A stretch of 64,000 nt of DNA, from positions 62,001-126,000 of the forward strand of contig CBDCFC010000047.1 of NCBI GenBank assembly GCA_965215945.1. Reading direction: 5' to 3'. The position numbers were made by a program, and so were the translations under genes. The stretch comes from JAHEKD01 sp965215945 (lineage in GTDB: Bacteria > Pseudomonadota > Gammaproteobacteria > Arenicellales > JAHEKD01). The notes beneath the pieces are model-generated. The model was given only the letters and a program-made list of their open reading frames with translations. It made no database searches and was not told the origin of the DNA. Shown in pieces: positions 43,684-51,957 of the stretch. Within the stretch, counting starts at the first letter, position 1; every line of letters begins with the position of its first letter.

Positions 43684-43786
43684 GGGGTCAGAGTCGAATT
43701 AACAGCTTTCCAAAGGCGCGAAGTCGAATTAAATAAGACTTAACTTGGTAGTACTATTGATATACTATCAATTCGATTCTGACCTC
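43684..43786. mobile_element. MITE-like element with 17-bp terminal inverted repeats
   Basis: GGGGTCAGAGTCGAATT (43684-43700) and AATTCGATTCTGACCTC (43770-43786) are inverted copies, 15 of 17 matching. A partial internal copy, AGTCGAATTAA, lies at 43721-43731. Sequences of the type GGGGTCAGAGTCGAATTA are known from REP-type elements moved by Y1 (RAYT) transposases. Total length is about 103 bases with no coding capacity. It ends nine bases before the ratA start. Confidence 0.65.
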
Positions 43787-43795
43787 AAATATATA

Positions 43796-44227
43796 GTGAA
43801 TAAAATCAATCGCTCAGCCATCGTACCGTATTCCCAGGAGCAAATGTATCAATTGGTCATTGACATATCCTCATACCCTGAGTTTTTACCCTGGTGTAGT
43901 TATGCTGAAATCCTGGAAGCTGATGAGCAACAGACCACAGCAAAGTTGGGTATTTCCTTTAAAGGTGTTAAGCAAAATTTCACCACTAAAAACAGTAACA
44001 CGGCTTGTGAGTGTGTGAATATGGAATTAATCGACGGGCCGTTCAATCATCTTGTTGGGCAATGGGTTTTTACACCTTTATCGGATTCAGCCAGCAAGAT
44101 TGAATTAAAGCTTGAGTTTTCTTTTGCCAGCAAATGGCTGGAAAAACTGGTTGGGCCTGTTTTTGGCATGATAGGAAACACCATGGTTGGTTCATTTCAA
44201 CAAAGAGCAAAACAACTTTATGGATGA
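43796..44227 (+). CDS. ratA: RatA / COQ10-like START-domain protein
   Basis: 143 residues. Polyketide_cyc/START fold: NKINRSAIVPYSQEQMYQLVIDISSYPEFLPWCSYAEIL at the start is the family signature, and GPFNHLVGQWVFTPL and FGMIGNTMVGSFQQRAKQLYG follow. Described both as the ribosome-associating toxin RatA in E. coli and as a ubiquinone-binding COQ10 relative. I chose GTG 43796, which aligns with known starts; a longer frame from 43745 would run through the MITE-like element. No good ribosome site is visible. Overlaps rnfH. Confidence 0.85.
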   Translation: MNKINRSAIVPYSQEQMYQLVIDISSYPEFLPWCSYAEILEADEQQTTAKLGISFKGVKQNFTTKNSNTACECVNMELIDGPFNHLVGQWVFTPLSDSASKIELKLEFSFASKWLEKLVGPVFGMIGNTMVGSFQQRAKQLYG

Positions 44228-44495
44228 CTTGTGGGTTGAAGTGGTTTATGCGTCACCTTCAGCGCAAAAACTGATCCGCATGGATTACAGGGAAATGACT
44301 GCTGAGCAGGCCGTTGAGCGCTCAGGTATCTTGGATGAATTTGCTGAAATTGATCTGGCAAAAAATAAAGTTGGTGTATTTGGTAAACAGGTGCGTTTAA
44401 GTCACCGGCTTGAACCTGGGGACAGGGTAGAAATATATCGGCCTTTGTTGATTAGTCCTAAAGAAGCAAGACGTTTACGTGCTGCAACAAAATGA
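44220..44495 (+). CDS. RnfH family protein (RatB)
   Basis: 91-residue ubiquitin-like (beta-grasp) protein of the UPF0125 family, always paired with ratA. LWVEVVYASPSAQKLIRMDYREMTAEQAVERSG and VGVFGKQVRLSHRLEPGDRVEIYRPLLISPKEARRLRA are typical. Start at ATG 44220 overlaps the end of ratA by eight bases; a longer in-frame start would lie well inside ratA. Molecular role unknown. Confidence 0.9.
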   Translation: MDDLWVEVVYASPSAQKLIRMDYREMTAEQAVERSGILDEFAEIDLAKNKVGVFGKQVRLSHRLEPGDRVEIYRPLLISPKEARRLRAATK

Positions 44496-44500
44496 TGATG

Positions 44501-44953
44501 CTATTGGCCAAGAACCTTAGACTTGACTCTTTGCCATAAACTGACTTCCTCTTCAGTGTCGCTGACGACAGTATTTAACTCGCCTGAGTCCGGCAATGTA
44601 ACTTCAGTTGCATCAGTGACAACGACTTCATTATTACCTTTGATATCTGTCAAATTATCGAAGTCATCAAATAATAGTGTAATGACTCTTTGTTGGCGTT
44701 CATCATCACGTCCTGCCTTAAAGGTATAAAAATAGTCCCAGCGATTAGCATGAAAAGGATCTTCAATCAGCGGAGTTCCCAGATAATACTGAGCCTCAGC
44801 TTTGCTCATGCCCAATTCAAGGTTATTAAGCATTTCGTCGGTAACAACATTGCCCTGTTGAATATCTTGCTCGTAGATGACTGCACAGCCGTACAATAAC
44901 GCTAGGATAACCGTAGTAACGACAAACTTTATTAACTTAAAATTGCTTTTCAT
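44501..44953 (-). CDS. bamE: Outer membrane assembly lipoprotein BamE (SmpA/OmlA)
   Basis: 150-residue lipoprotein with a signal peptide ending in LLYGC, where the Cys would be lipidated. The BamE domain has YEQDIQQGNVVTDEMLNNLELGMSKAEAQYYLGTPLIEDPFHANRWDYFYTF, very close to the family core. Part of the BAM complex that inserts beta-barrel proteins into the outer membrane. The C-terminal third is an acidic extension. Convergent with rnfH, as is common in Gammaproteobacteria. ATG 44953 preferred over a start three codons earlier. Confidence 0.93.
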   Translation of the reverse strand: MKSNFKLIKFVVTTVILALLYGCAVIYEQDIQQGNVVTDEMLNNLELGMSKAEAQYYLGTPLIEDPFHANRWDYFYTFKAGRDDERQQRVITLLFDDFDNLTDIKGNNEVVVTDATEVTLPDSGELNTVVSDTEEEVSLWQRVKSKVLGQ

Positions 44954-44986
44954 GGGCCACACTTTATCAATAAATTCATTTGATGG

Positions 44987-45460
44987 CTAAGATTTTTTTA
45001 GCTTCAAAAGCACCGCGATTTCATCACAGTGATTGAATTTATAGCATTTTATGCACACGCCCCAAACCTTTTCCGGTAAAGTTTCTTTTGGGACAGTAAT
45101 GAAACCAAAGCGATGGAAAAATTCGGGAACATAAGTTAATGCCATTAATTGTAGTAGTCCGATTGTTTTGGCTTCATCGATAATTTGTTGAGTGATTAAC
45201 CGGCCGGCACCTTTACCATTGTAATCAGGGTGAACAACCAGGCTACGCACTTCACCTAGTATTTCTGTGAAAATTTCCAAGGCGCCGCAGGCAATTATTT
45301 TTTTTTCATGTTCAACCACAAAAAAGTCACGAATGCTGCGGTAGATTTCATTAATAGAGCGGGGCAGTAAATTGCCTTTGGCTGCATGACCTTCAATCAG
45401 GGAGTAAATCTGTTGTGCATCAAATATAGTTGCACCGCGAATATGATATTGGTCTTTCAC
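44987..45460 (-). CDS. GNAT acetyltransferase resembling single-domain N-acetylglutamate synthase
   Basis: 157 residues, a GNAT fold only. EVRSLVVHPDYNGKGAGRLITQQIIDEAK contains the acetyl-CoA-binding Q/RxxGxG/A motif, here YNGKGAG. The C-terminal HRFGFITVPKETLPEKVWGVCIKCYKFNHCDEIAVLLKL with its Cys pair closely resembles the end of ArgA. It lacks the kinase-like domain of full ArgA, so it may be a short N-acetylglutamate synthase feeding arginine synthesis. Start is GTG, overlapping the recN TGA (GTGA). Confidence 0.78.
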   Translation of the reverse strand: MKDQYHIRGATIFDAQQIYSLIEGHAAKGNLLPRSINEIYRSIRDFFVVEHEKKIIACGALEIFTEILGEVRSLVVHPDYNGKGAGRLITQQIIDEAKTIGLLQLMALTYVPEFFHRFGFITVPKETLPEKVWGVCIKCYKFNHCDEIAVLLKLKKS

Positions 45461-47124
45461 AATGTTGAGTCCTGAAGCATAACCTTTGCATTAGCAAGAC
45501 TTTCCTGGGTGATTGTTTTGCCGGATAAAAACCTGGCCAACTCTTTAATTCTGTCTTCCTTGTCGAGATAGTTCAACTCAATAGAGGATTGTTTGTTTTG
45601 TTTGCTAATCTTCAACTGGTGCTGAGCTTTACTTGCAACCTGTGGCAGGTGAGTGATACAAATAACCTGGTTATGCTCGCTTAAGGATTTTAGTTTCTGA
45701 CCAACAATATCGGCAGTTCCTCCGCTGATTCCGGCATCGACTTCATCAAAGATCAACACACTGCTATCAATTAAATTGTTAACCTCAAGTTGTATAGCCA
45801 GGCTTATTCTGGATAATTCGCCGCCGGAAGCTATTTTCTCAATCGCACCCGGTGGTTGACCTTTATTCGTTGAGACCAGAAACTGAATATTATCTTGGCC
45901 TGTAGAGCTAAGTTTTGCCTTGTCACGATTACATTCTATTTGCAGTGTTGCATTGGGTAAATTTAATTCTTTCAAATGTTTGCTAATCGACTTAGATAGC
46001 GAGTTGGCAGAAGTTGATCTGCGTTTACTGATTTCCGATGCCAGTTTAAGGTATTGATCCAAAAGTGTTTTTTTTGATTTTCTTAGTTCGGACAATTTTT
46101 CGTCATGATTATTGAGAGCATCCAATCGCTGTTGTAATGTTGTTAATTTAGATTCTAAAGCATCAGGTTCACAGCGGTGTTTACGGGCCAAGTCATGATA
46201 AACGGATAGTTGTTGTTCAACTTCATTAAGGCGATCCGGATCGAATTCCAACTTGTCCGCGAGTAATGCTAATTCATTAGCGGCGTCTTCACAGGCAATA
46301 TTTGCTTCATTGAGAGTTTCAATGATTGCCGCCAAACGCTGATCATATTTGCTGGCTGTAACAAGTGATTTTATGGAGTCGTCTAACAGATCAGCAATAT
46401 TAAAGGAATCAGAGTTTTTAACACAGTTAAGGGCATTGCTGACGGCACTGGCAATGTCTGTAGCATGAGAAAGCCGTTTATGTTCTTCATCCAAGCGTTG
46501 ATAATTTTCAGCGCTGTAATTACTTTGCTCTAACTCATCAATTAAAAAACCAAGCAGCTCTAGCTGATCATTGTCGACAGGCCCGGTCGATTCGAGTTGA
46601 TCAATTTCAGCATCGACTAAACTTATCTCGTGATAAATTTTTTTAAGTTTAATTAATAAATCCTTATTGCCTGCATGTGCATCGACGATCTGCATGCGCT
46701 TTTTTGGCTGAGTTAAATTCATGTGTTCTTGTTGGCCGCAGATATTAACTAATTGATCGCCTAATTCCTTTAATAATTGTGCAGTAACGGGGCGATCGTT
46801 AATAAACGATTTGCTGGGTTTATCCTGGTGTAACTGGCGCCTGAGAACACATAATGGTTCATCCTGCTCAAATTCCTGTTGCTGTAGCCACTCGATGGCC
46901 CGGGTGCTTTGACTAATATCGAATTCTGCTATGACTTCAGCCTTTTGGGATTGGTGCTTTAACAAACTCTGATCGGCCCGATCGCCAAGTGCTAGCGATA
47001 ATGCATCAATAATAATCGACTTTCCCGCGCCCGTTTCACCGGTGATGGACGTCATGCCTTCATGTAACTCTAAATTAAGCTGTGAAATGATGGCAACGTT
47101 ATTAATGTAAAGCGAGCGTAGCAT
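45457..47124 (-). CDS. recN: DNA repair protein RecN
   Basis: 555-residue SMC-like ATPase for double-strand-break repair. The N-terminal half has IISQLNLELHEGMTSITGETGAGKSIIIDAL with Walker A; central coiled coils (about 150-370) follow; the C-terminal half has EKIASGGELSRISLAIQLEV (ABC signature) and VLIFDEVDAGISGGTADIVGQKL (Walker B). QVICITHLPQVASKA is the H-loop. It lies eight bases after nadK, the usual neighbour. No LexA box was evident upstream. Confidence 0.95.
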   Translation of the reverse strand: MLRSLYINNVAIISQLNLELHEGMTSITGETGAGKSIIIDALSLALGDRADQSLLKHQSQKAEVIAEFDISQSTRAIEWLQQQEFEQDEPLCVLRRQLHQDKPSKSFINDRPVTAQLLKELGDQLVNICGQQEHMNLTQPKKRMQIVDAHAGNKDLLIKLKKIYHEISLVDAEIDQLESTGPVDNDQLELLGFLIDELEQSNYSAENYQRLDEEHKRLSHATDIASAVSNALNCVKNSDSFNIADLLDDSIKSLVTASKYDQRLAAIIETLNEANIACEDAANELALLADKLEFDPDRLNEVEQQLSVYHDLARKHRCEPDALESKLTTLQQRLDALNNHDEKLSELRKSKKTLLDQYLKLASEISKRRSTSANSLSKSISKHLKELNLPNATLQIECNRDKAKLSSTGQDNIQFLVSTNKGQPPGAIEKIASGGELSRISLAIQLEVNNLIDSSVLIFDEVDAGISGGTADIVGQKLKSLSEHNQVICITHLPQVASKAQHQLKISKQNKQSSIELNYLDKEDRIKELARFLSGKTITQESLANAKVMLQDSTL

Positions 47125-47131
47125 TGTTGTT

Positions 47132-47980
47132 TTAAGTCAGAGGATTACTCCAACCCAATTTTGAACGCAAGGCATCATAGTAACTGTAGTCGGTTAAATG
47201 AACGAGTTTTACATTAGTGTCACTGCGAGAGATGTTGATTTTCTCTTCATTTTTTATGGTGTATTCCATGTAACCATCGACCGAAACGATAACTTCAGCA
47301 TCTTCGGGGTTAACTAGACTAATTTCTATATTGCTATCACCATTAATCACAATGGGACGATGACTTAATGTATGCGGTGATATTGGTACAAGAGCGATGA
47401 CATTTAGGCTCGGATGAATTATCGGGCCATCTGAAGCCAAGGCATAAGCTGTTGAACCAGTAGGGGTTGAAATAATCAGGCCATCCCCGCGAGTTCGGTT
47501 AACGAGTTGTCCATCAACAACGATCTCAAATTCAATCAAGCGTCCTATACGTCCACGTCCAATCACCACATCATTAAGTGCATCCGCCTGGTCAACCAGC
47601 TTTTCACCATCTCTGATCAGACAGCTGAGCATGGTTCGATGCTGAATGAAATAATCACCATCAAGAATACGTTGAACCTCTGTGGTCATTTTGCTGGCCG
47701 ATATTTCAGTCAAAAAGCCCAACCTGCCGCGGTTGATGCCAACAACAGCTGTGCCATGAGGTGCTAACAGTCGGCTGACCCTCAGCATTGTTCCATCACC
47801 CCCAATGACAATCGCCAAATCTATGGGATCGCTAATACTGAGTTTGGCTGAATCTGATTCGGGTTCTAAGAAATGAATGGTTTTTATCTGCTGATCAGTC
47901 AAATAATCATCCAGCTCGCTCAAGTAATTACTGGCGAGCTCGTCGGCTGAGTTAATGAAAATCCCTATTGTTTTGAACAT
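47132..47980 (-). CDS. nadK: NAD kinase NadK
   Basis: 282-residue kinase that makes NADP from NAD and ATP. The GGDGTMLRVSR motif (about 60-70) is the catalytic core, and NRGRLGFLTEI, TRGDGLIISTPTGSTAYALASDGPIIHP and ISPHTLSHRPIVI are all as in the family. First gene of the nadK-recN-acetyltransferase unit, divergent from hrcA with 122 bases between. Confidence 0.96.
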   Translation of the reverse strand: MFKTIGIFINSADELASNYLSELDDYLTDQQIKTIHFLEPESDSAKLSISDPIDLAIVIGGDGTMLRVSRLLAPHGTAVVGINRGRLGFLTEISASKMTTEVQRILDGDYFIQHRTMLSCLIRDGEKLVDQADALNDVVIGRGRIGRLIEFEIVVDGQLVNRTRGDGLIISTPTGSTAYALASDGPIIHPSLNVIALVPISPHTLSHRPIVINGDSNIEISLVNPEDAEVIVSVDGYMEYTIKNEEKINISRSDTNVKLVHLTDYSYYDALRSKLGWSNPLT

Positions 47981-48102
47981 TTTAGCAATGCTTTACACCA
48001 ATGCTGAATATATCAGTTTAGTAAACAGTAGTAAAAATAGTATCGTCAATACTTTCTAATTTTGACCAACGGCACTATCATAATGCTCAAGGAATAAAAT
48101 CG

Positions 48103-49155
48103 ATGAACCTGACACCCCGAGCTGAAATATTATTGCGCACACTGATTGATAAATATATCAATGATGGAACGCCTATCGGTTCCAAAGTGTTGGCGAAAGA
48201 ATCAGGCCTTAAAGTCAGTCCGGCGACGATTCGGAATATTATGGTTGATCTTGAAAATATGGGACTAATTCAGGCGCCGCACACGTCGGCAGGGCGAGTG
48301 CCTACTAATAAAGGGTATCGTATGTTTGTAGATTCGATGGTCAAAGCCAAACCAATGGATCGCCAGTTACTGCAAACTTTCGAGCAAAAATTCGACGGTG
48401 ATCATGACCCCCATCAGGTGTTGAGTAAAGCGTCTGAAATGTTATCACAAATCACTAATCTAGCCGGTGTGGTGATGGTGCCAGGGCAATCACAATCGCA
48501 TTTTCGTCAGATTGAATTTCTGCAGCTCAGCGGAGGACGAATCCTGGCGATATTGGTAACTGGCGATGGACGCGTACAAAATCGGGTCATTACAGTCGAT
48601 CGAGATTTTAAACCGCAAGAGTTGGTGGAGGCCGCTAATTATTTTAATCAAACCTATTCAGGCTCATCCTTGCAGAAATTGCGCAAAAAGTTGTTACTAG
48701 AAATGAGTCAGCACAGTGAAGAAATGAATCGCATTATGAAAACTGCAATGACTATGGCCAATCGTTTTTTTGAGGTTGAAGACGAGAACGACAATGAGGA
48801 TGTGGTTTTATCTGGTGAGTCGAATCTATTTGAAGTGCCAGAATTTTCTGAAATAGAGAAAATGCGCGAGTTGTTTGAAACCTTCAAAACCAAGCATGAT
48901 TTACTTGAGCTACTTGATAAAAGTCTCAAGGGTAACGGTGTGCAGATTTTTATTGGCGAAGAATCCGGTTATGCTCCGTTGAATAACTGTAGTGTTGTGA
49001 CCGCACCGTATGAATTAGATGATCAATGTGTCGGTGTGCTCGGTGTAATCGGTCCGACTCGTATGGATTATGCCGATGTTATTACTGTCGTAGACGTTAC
49101 CTCAAAGCTCGTCAGTGGGGCACTTACCGGTAATTTGTCTGTTGCTGATAATTGA
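48103..49155 (+). CDS. hrcA: Heat-inducible transcription repressor HrcA
   Basis: 350 residues. N-terminal winged helix: RAEILLRTLIDKYINDGTPIGSKVLAKESGLKVSPATIRNIMVDLENMGLIQAPHTSAGRVPTNKGYRMFVD, an exact family pattern. HrcA represses chaperone genes by binding CIRCE elements, with GroEL as its thermosensor partner. No CIRCE sequence (TTAGCACTC-N9-GAGTGCTAA) is seen in the window, so its targets are probably elsewhere, for example groESL. AAGGAATAAAATCG precedes the ATG. Confidence 0.95.
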   Translation: MNLTPRAEILLRTLIDKYINDGTPIGSKVLAKESGLKVSPATIRNIMVDLENMGLIQAPHTSAGRVPTNKGYRMFVDSMVKAKPMDRQLLQTFEQKFDGDHDPHQVLSKASEMLSQITNLAGVVMVPGQSQSHFRQIEFLQLSGGRILAILVTGDGRVQNRVITVDRDFKPQELVEAANYFNQTYSGSSLQKLRKKLLLEMSQHSEEMNRIMKTAMTMANRFFEVEDENDNEDVVLSGESNLFEVPEFSEIEKMRELFETFKTKHDLLELLDKSLKGNGVQIFIGEESGYAPLNNCSVVTAPYELDDQCVGVLGVIGPTRMDYADVITVVDVTSKLVSGALTGNLSVADN

Positions 49156-49177
49156 TCCTTTGATTTTTATCTTTCTT

Positions 49178-49206
49178 CTTGAAAACAATGTGATATAACC
49201 GCACCT
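49178..49206 (+). promoter_or_regulatory. Possible sigma-32 promoter before grpE
   Basis: CTTGAA (49178-49183), 15 bases, then CCGCACCT (49199-49206) partly matches the heat-shock consensus CTTGAA-N13..17-CCCCATNT. It lies 30 bases before the grpE ATG. The -35 is perfect; the -10 matches only in part. Confidence 0.4.
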
Positions 49207-49237
49207 GTTACGGTTAGTTACTTTTGGTTTTAGACAC

Positions 49238-49873
49238 ATGAATGACGATAAAAAACCTGTTGAGCAGGAATCCGCTGAAGAAAATGAATCCATTGAAAAT
49301 GAACAGGACCAAGCCTCGGAGGAGCAGCTTGAGGAACTTGTTGAAGATGAAATTTCCATTGAGGAATTACAAGCTAAGATAGCTGAGCTGACAGAAGAGC
49401 TTGATGCGGCTCAGGATAAATCTCTCCGGGCTGCAGCCGAAATCGATAATATCCGACGTCGAACATCCAATGAGCAGATTAATATCCGCAAATTTGCCAT
49501 CGAAGGTTTCGCATCAGAACTATTAGCCGTTAAGGACAGTCTGGATTTAGCCGAACAAGTTGAATTATCGGCCGATAACAAAGATGTTATCGAAAAGATG
49601 CACGAGGGCCTGGTTTTGACTTTAAAACAATTTGATCGTGTATTTGAAAAATTTTCTATTGAAGTGATCGCGCCAGAAAAAGGGGATAAGCTTGATCCCG
49701 AATTGCATCAGGCGATGACGGTGCAGCCGAGCGAAGAGGTTGATAATAATTGTGTCTTGAATGTTGTTCAAAAAGGCTACAAACTGCATGATCGATTATT
49801 ACGTCCCGCCATGGTTGTTATCGCTCGAAAACCCGAGGAAAAAAATAGTAAATCCGAACAAGAAAAGCCTTGA
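49238..49873 (+). CDS. grpE: Nucleotide exchange factor GrpE
   Basis: 211 residues: an acidic N-terminal extension, a long helix (about 45-110, SIEELQAKIAELTEELDAAQDKSLRAAAEIDNIRRRT) and a beta-wing domain ending in NVVQKGYKLHDRLLRPAMVVIARKPEE. GrpE releases ADP from DnaK. Placed between hrcA and dnaK, the standard order. A short terminator-like inverted repeat (AAGCCT / AGGCTT) after the gene may uncouple it from dnaK. Confidence 0.95.
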   Translation: MNDDKKPVEQESAEENESIENEQDQASEEQLEELVEDEISIEELQAKIAELTEELDAAQDKSLRAAAEIDNIRRRTSNEQINIRKFAIEGFASELLAVKDSLDLAEQVELSADNKDVIEKMHEGLVLTLKQFDRVFEKFSIEVIAPEKGDKLDPELHQAMTVQPSEEVDNNCVLNVVQKGYKLHDRLLRPAMVVIARKPEEKNSKSEQEKP

Positions 49874-49941
49874 ATTTATTAGGCTTAGCCTTATTTAATG
49901 AACAAGTGAACTAATTATTCGATTTATTGAGGAATTTAACA

Positions 49942-51885
49942 ATGGGTAAAATTATAGGTATTGACTTAGGAACAACCAATTCCTGTGTTGCCGTCATGGA
50001 AGGTGGACAGCCTAAGGTCATTGAGAATAGCGAAGGTGATAGAACCACACCATCAATTGTTGCTTACGTTGATGGCGATGAAATTCTGGTTGGCCAGTCG
50101 GCCAAACGCCAAGCCGTTACAAATCCGGAAAACACTATTTTTGCAGTAAAGCGTCTGATCGGTCGGCGTTTTGATGAAGACGTGGTGCAACGTGATATTG
50201 AATTAATGCCATATAAAATTGTCGGCGCTAAAAATGGCGATGCCTGGGTTGAGGTAAAGGGTAAGCAGATGGCGCCACCGGAGATTTCGGCCCGTGTTCT
50301 GCAAAAGATGAAGAAGACGGCCGAAGACTACCTTGGCGAGGAAGTTACTGAAGCAGTAATTACCGTACCGGCTTACTTCAATGACTCGCAGCGCCAAGCG
50401 ACTAAGGACGCCGGTAAAATTGCCGGGCTGGAAGTTAAACGTATTATCAATGAGCCGACGGCGGCTGCGCTGGCTTATGGTATGGACAAAAAGGCAGGCG
50501 ATCGTAAAATCGCGGTTTATGACCTTGGTGGTGGTACCTTCGATATTTCTATTATCGAAATTTCAGATATTGACGGTGAACATCAATTTGAAGTGCTATC
50601 AACTAATGGCGATACCTTCCTCGGCGGGGAAGATTTCGACCGCGCGATTATTGAATACTTGGCTGATGAATTTCAAAAAGATCAGGGAATGGATTTGCGT
50701 GGTGATCCATTGGCGATTCAACGTCTAAAAGAAGCGGCCGAAAAAGCCAAGATTGAACTTTCATCCAGCTCTCAGACTGAAGTCAATCTGCCTTATGTGA
50801 CGGCTGACGCTTCAGGTCCAAAACACCTGAACATGAAATTATCGCGGGCTAAACTCGAAGCTTTGGTTGAAGATTTGATTCAACGCTCGGTCGGTCCTTG
50901 TAAGACAGCCTTGCAAGACGCAGGCCTTAAGGCAACTGAAATTGATGATGTAATTCTTGTCGGCGGGCAAACACGTATGCCTAAAGTTCAGGAAATTGTT
51001 CAGGATTTCTTTGGCCAGGAAGCTCGCCGCGATGTTAATCCAGACGAAGCAGTAGCCGTTGGTGCTGCCATCCAGGGTGGTGTATTAGGTGGTGATGTTA
51101 AAGATGTTCTGCTTTTAGACGTGACACCATTATCGCTTGGTATTGAAACGCTGGGCGGTGTAATGACCAAGTTGATAGACAAGAATACAACTATCCCAAC
51201 TAAAGCATCGCAGGTTTTCTCGACAGCAGAAGATAACCAGACGGCAGTAACTGTACACGTCTTACAAGGTGAGCGGGAAATGGCCAAGGATAACAAGTCA
51301 CTGGGTCGTTTTGACTTGGCGGATATTCCACCGGCTCCGCGGGGCGTACCGCAAGTTGAAGTAACATTTGATATTGATGCGAACGGCATCATGCATGTTT
51401 CAGCAAAAGATAAAGCGACGGGTAAGGAAAATAACATTGTCATTAAATCCAGTTCCGGTTTAGCGGACGATGAGATTGAACGCATGGTGCGTGAAGCCGA
51501 AGAAAATGCGGATGAAGATCGAAAAGCCCGTGAGCGTGTCGAATCACGCAATCAGGCGGAGTCTATGATTCACAGCGTGCAAAAGTCAGTCGCTGAAATG
51601 GGCGATAAACTGGAAGCCGGTGAAAAGGACAAAATCGAAGCGTCTATTAAAGACTTGCAAGATGTCTTAGACGGTGATGATACCGATGCTATTAAAGAAA
51701 AGACGACAGCACTTGCCGAGGCCAGTCATAAACTTGCCGAGCAAATGTATCAACAAGCCAGCGAACAAGCACAGGACGCTGACAATACCGAAGCGGGTGA
51801 CAGTGAACAGGCCGGCGATGCTGAGGACAATGTGGTTGATGCAGAATTCGAAGAAGTTAAAGACGACGACAAGAAAGCATCATAA
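49942..51885 (+). CDS. dnaK: Chaperone DnaK (Hsp70)
   Basis: 647 residues. The ATPase domain starts GKIIGIDLGTTNSCVAVMEGG and includes IINEPTAAALAYG, VYDLGGGTFDISI and ILVGGQTRMPKVQ. The substrate-binding domain has LLLDVTPLSLGIETLGGVMTKLI, and the C-terminal lid ends with an acidic tail, close to EVVDAEFEEVKDD in type. ATG 49942 follows GAGGA; an upstream in-frame TTG at 49927 is unlikely. Works with the flanking grpE and dnaJ products. Confidence 0.98.
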   Translation: MGKIIGIDLGTTNSCVAVMEGGQPKVIENSEGDRTTPSIVAYVDGDEILVGQSAKRQAVTNPENTIFAVKRLIGRRFDEDVVQRDIELMPYKIVGAKNGDAWVEVKGKQMAPPEISARVLQKMKKTAEDYLGEEVTEAVITVPAYFNDSQRQATKDAGKIAGLEVKRIINEPTAAALAYGMDKKAGDRKIAVYDLGGGTFDISIIEISDIDGEHQFEVLSTNGDTFLGGEDFDRAIIEYLADEFQKDQGMDLRGDPLAIQRLKEAAEKAKIELSSSSQTEVNLPYVTADASGPKHLNMKLSRAKLEALVEDLIQRSVGPCKTALQDAGLKATEIDDVILVGGQTRMPKVQEIVQDFFGQEARRDVNPDEAVAVGAAIQGGVLGGDVKDVLLLDVTPLSLGIETLGGVMTKLIDKNTTIPTKASQVFSTAEDNQTAVTVHVLQGEREMAKDNKSLGRFDLADIPPAPRGVPQVEVTFDIDANGIMHVSAKDKATGKENNIVIKSSSGLADDEIERMVREAEENADEDRKARERVESRNQAESMIHSVQKSVAEMGDKLEAGEKDKIEASIKDLQDVLDGDDTDAIKEKTTALAEASHKLAEQMYQQASEQAQDADNTEAGDSEQAGDAEDNVVDAEFEEVKDDDKKAS

Positions 51886-51908
51886 GCATTTGATTTATAA
51901 TGTAAAAA

Positions 51909-51931
51909 GGGCGCGGGTCAATCCGCGCCTT
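51909..51931 (+). terminator. GC-rich hairpin between dnaK and dnaJ
   Basis: GGCGCGG (51910-51916) and CCGCGCC (51923-51929) form a 7-base stem, flanked by AAA on the left and TTGG on the right. There is no T-run, so it is more likely an attenuator or a stabiliser of the dnaK mRNA than a full terminator. Confidence 0.55.
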
Positions 51932-51957
51932 GGCATATAAATGGTTATAGTATAGAG

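Noticed and set aside
43745..43795. Longer ratA start
   Set aside because: It would translate through the MITE-like element and is not part of the family's usual start.
48000..48102. CIRCE operator before hrcA
   Set aside because: No TTAGCACTC / GAGTGCTAA pair is present.
51000..51551. 183-codon open frame antisense to dnaK
   Set aside because: Serine-rich shadow of a strongly conserved gene with no supporting signal.
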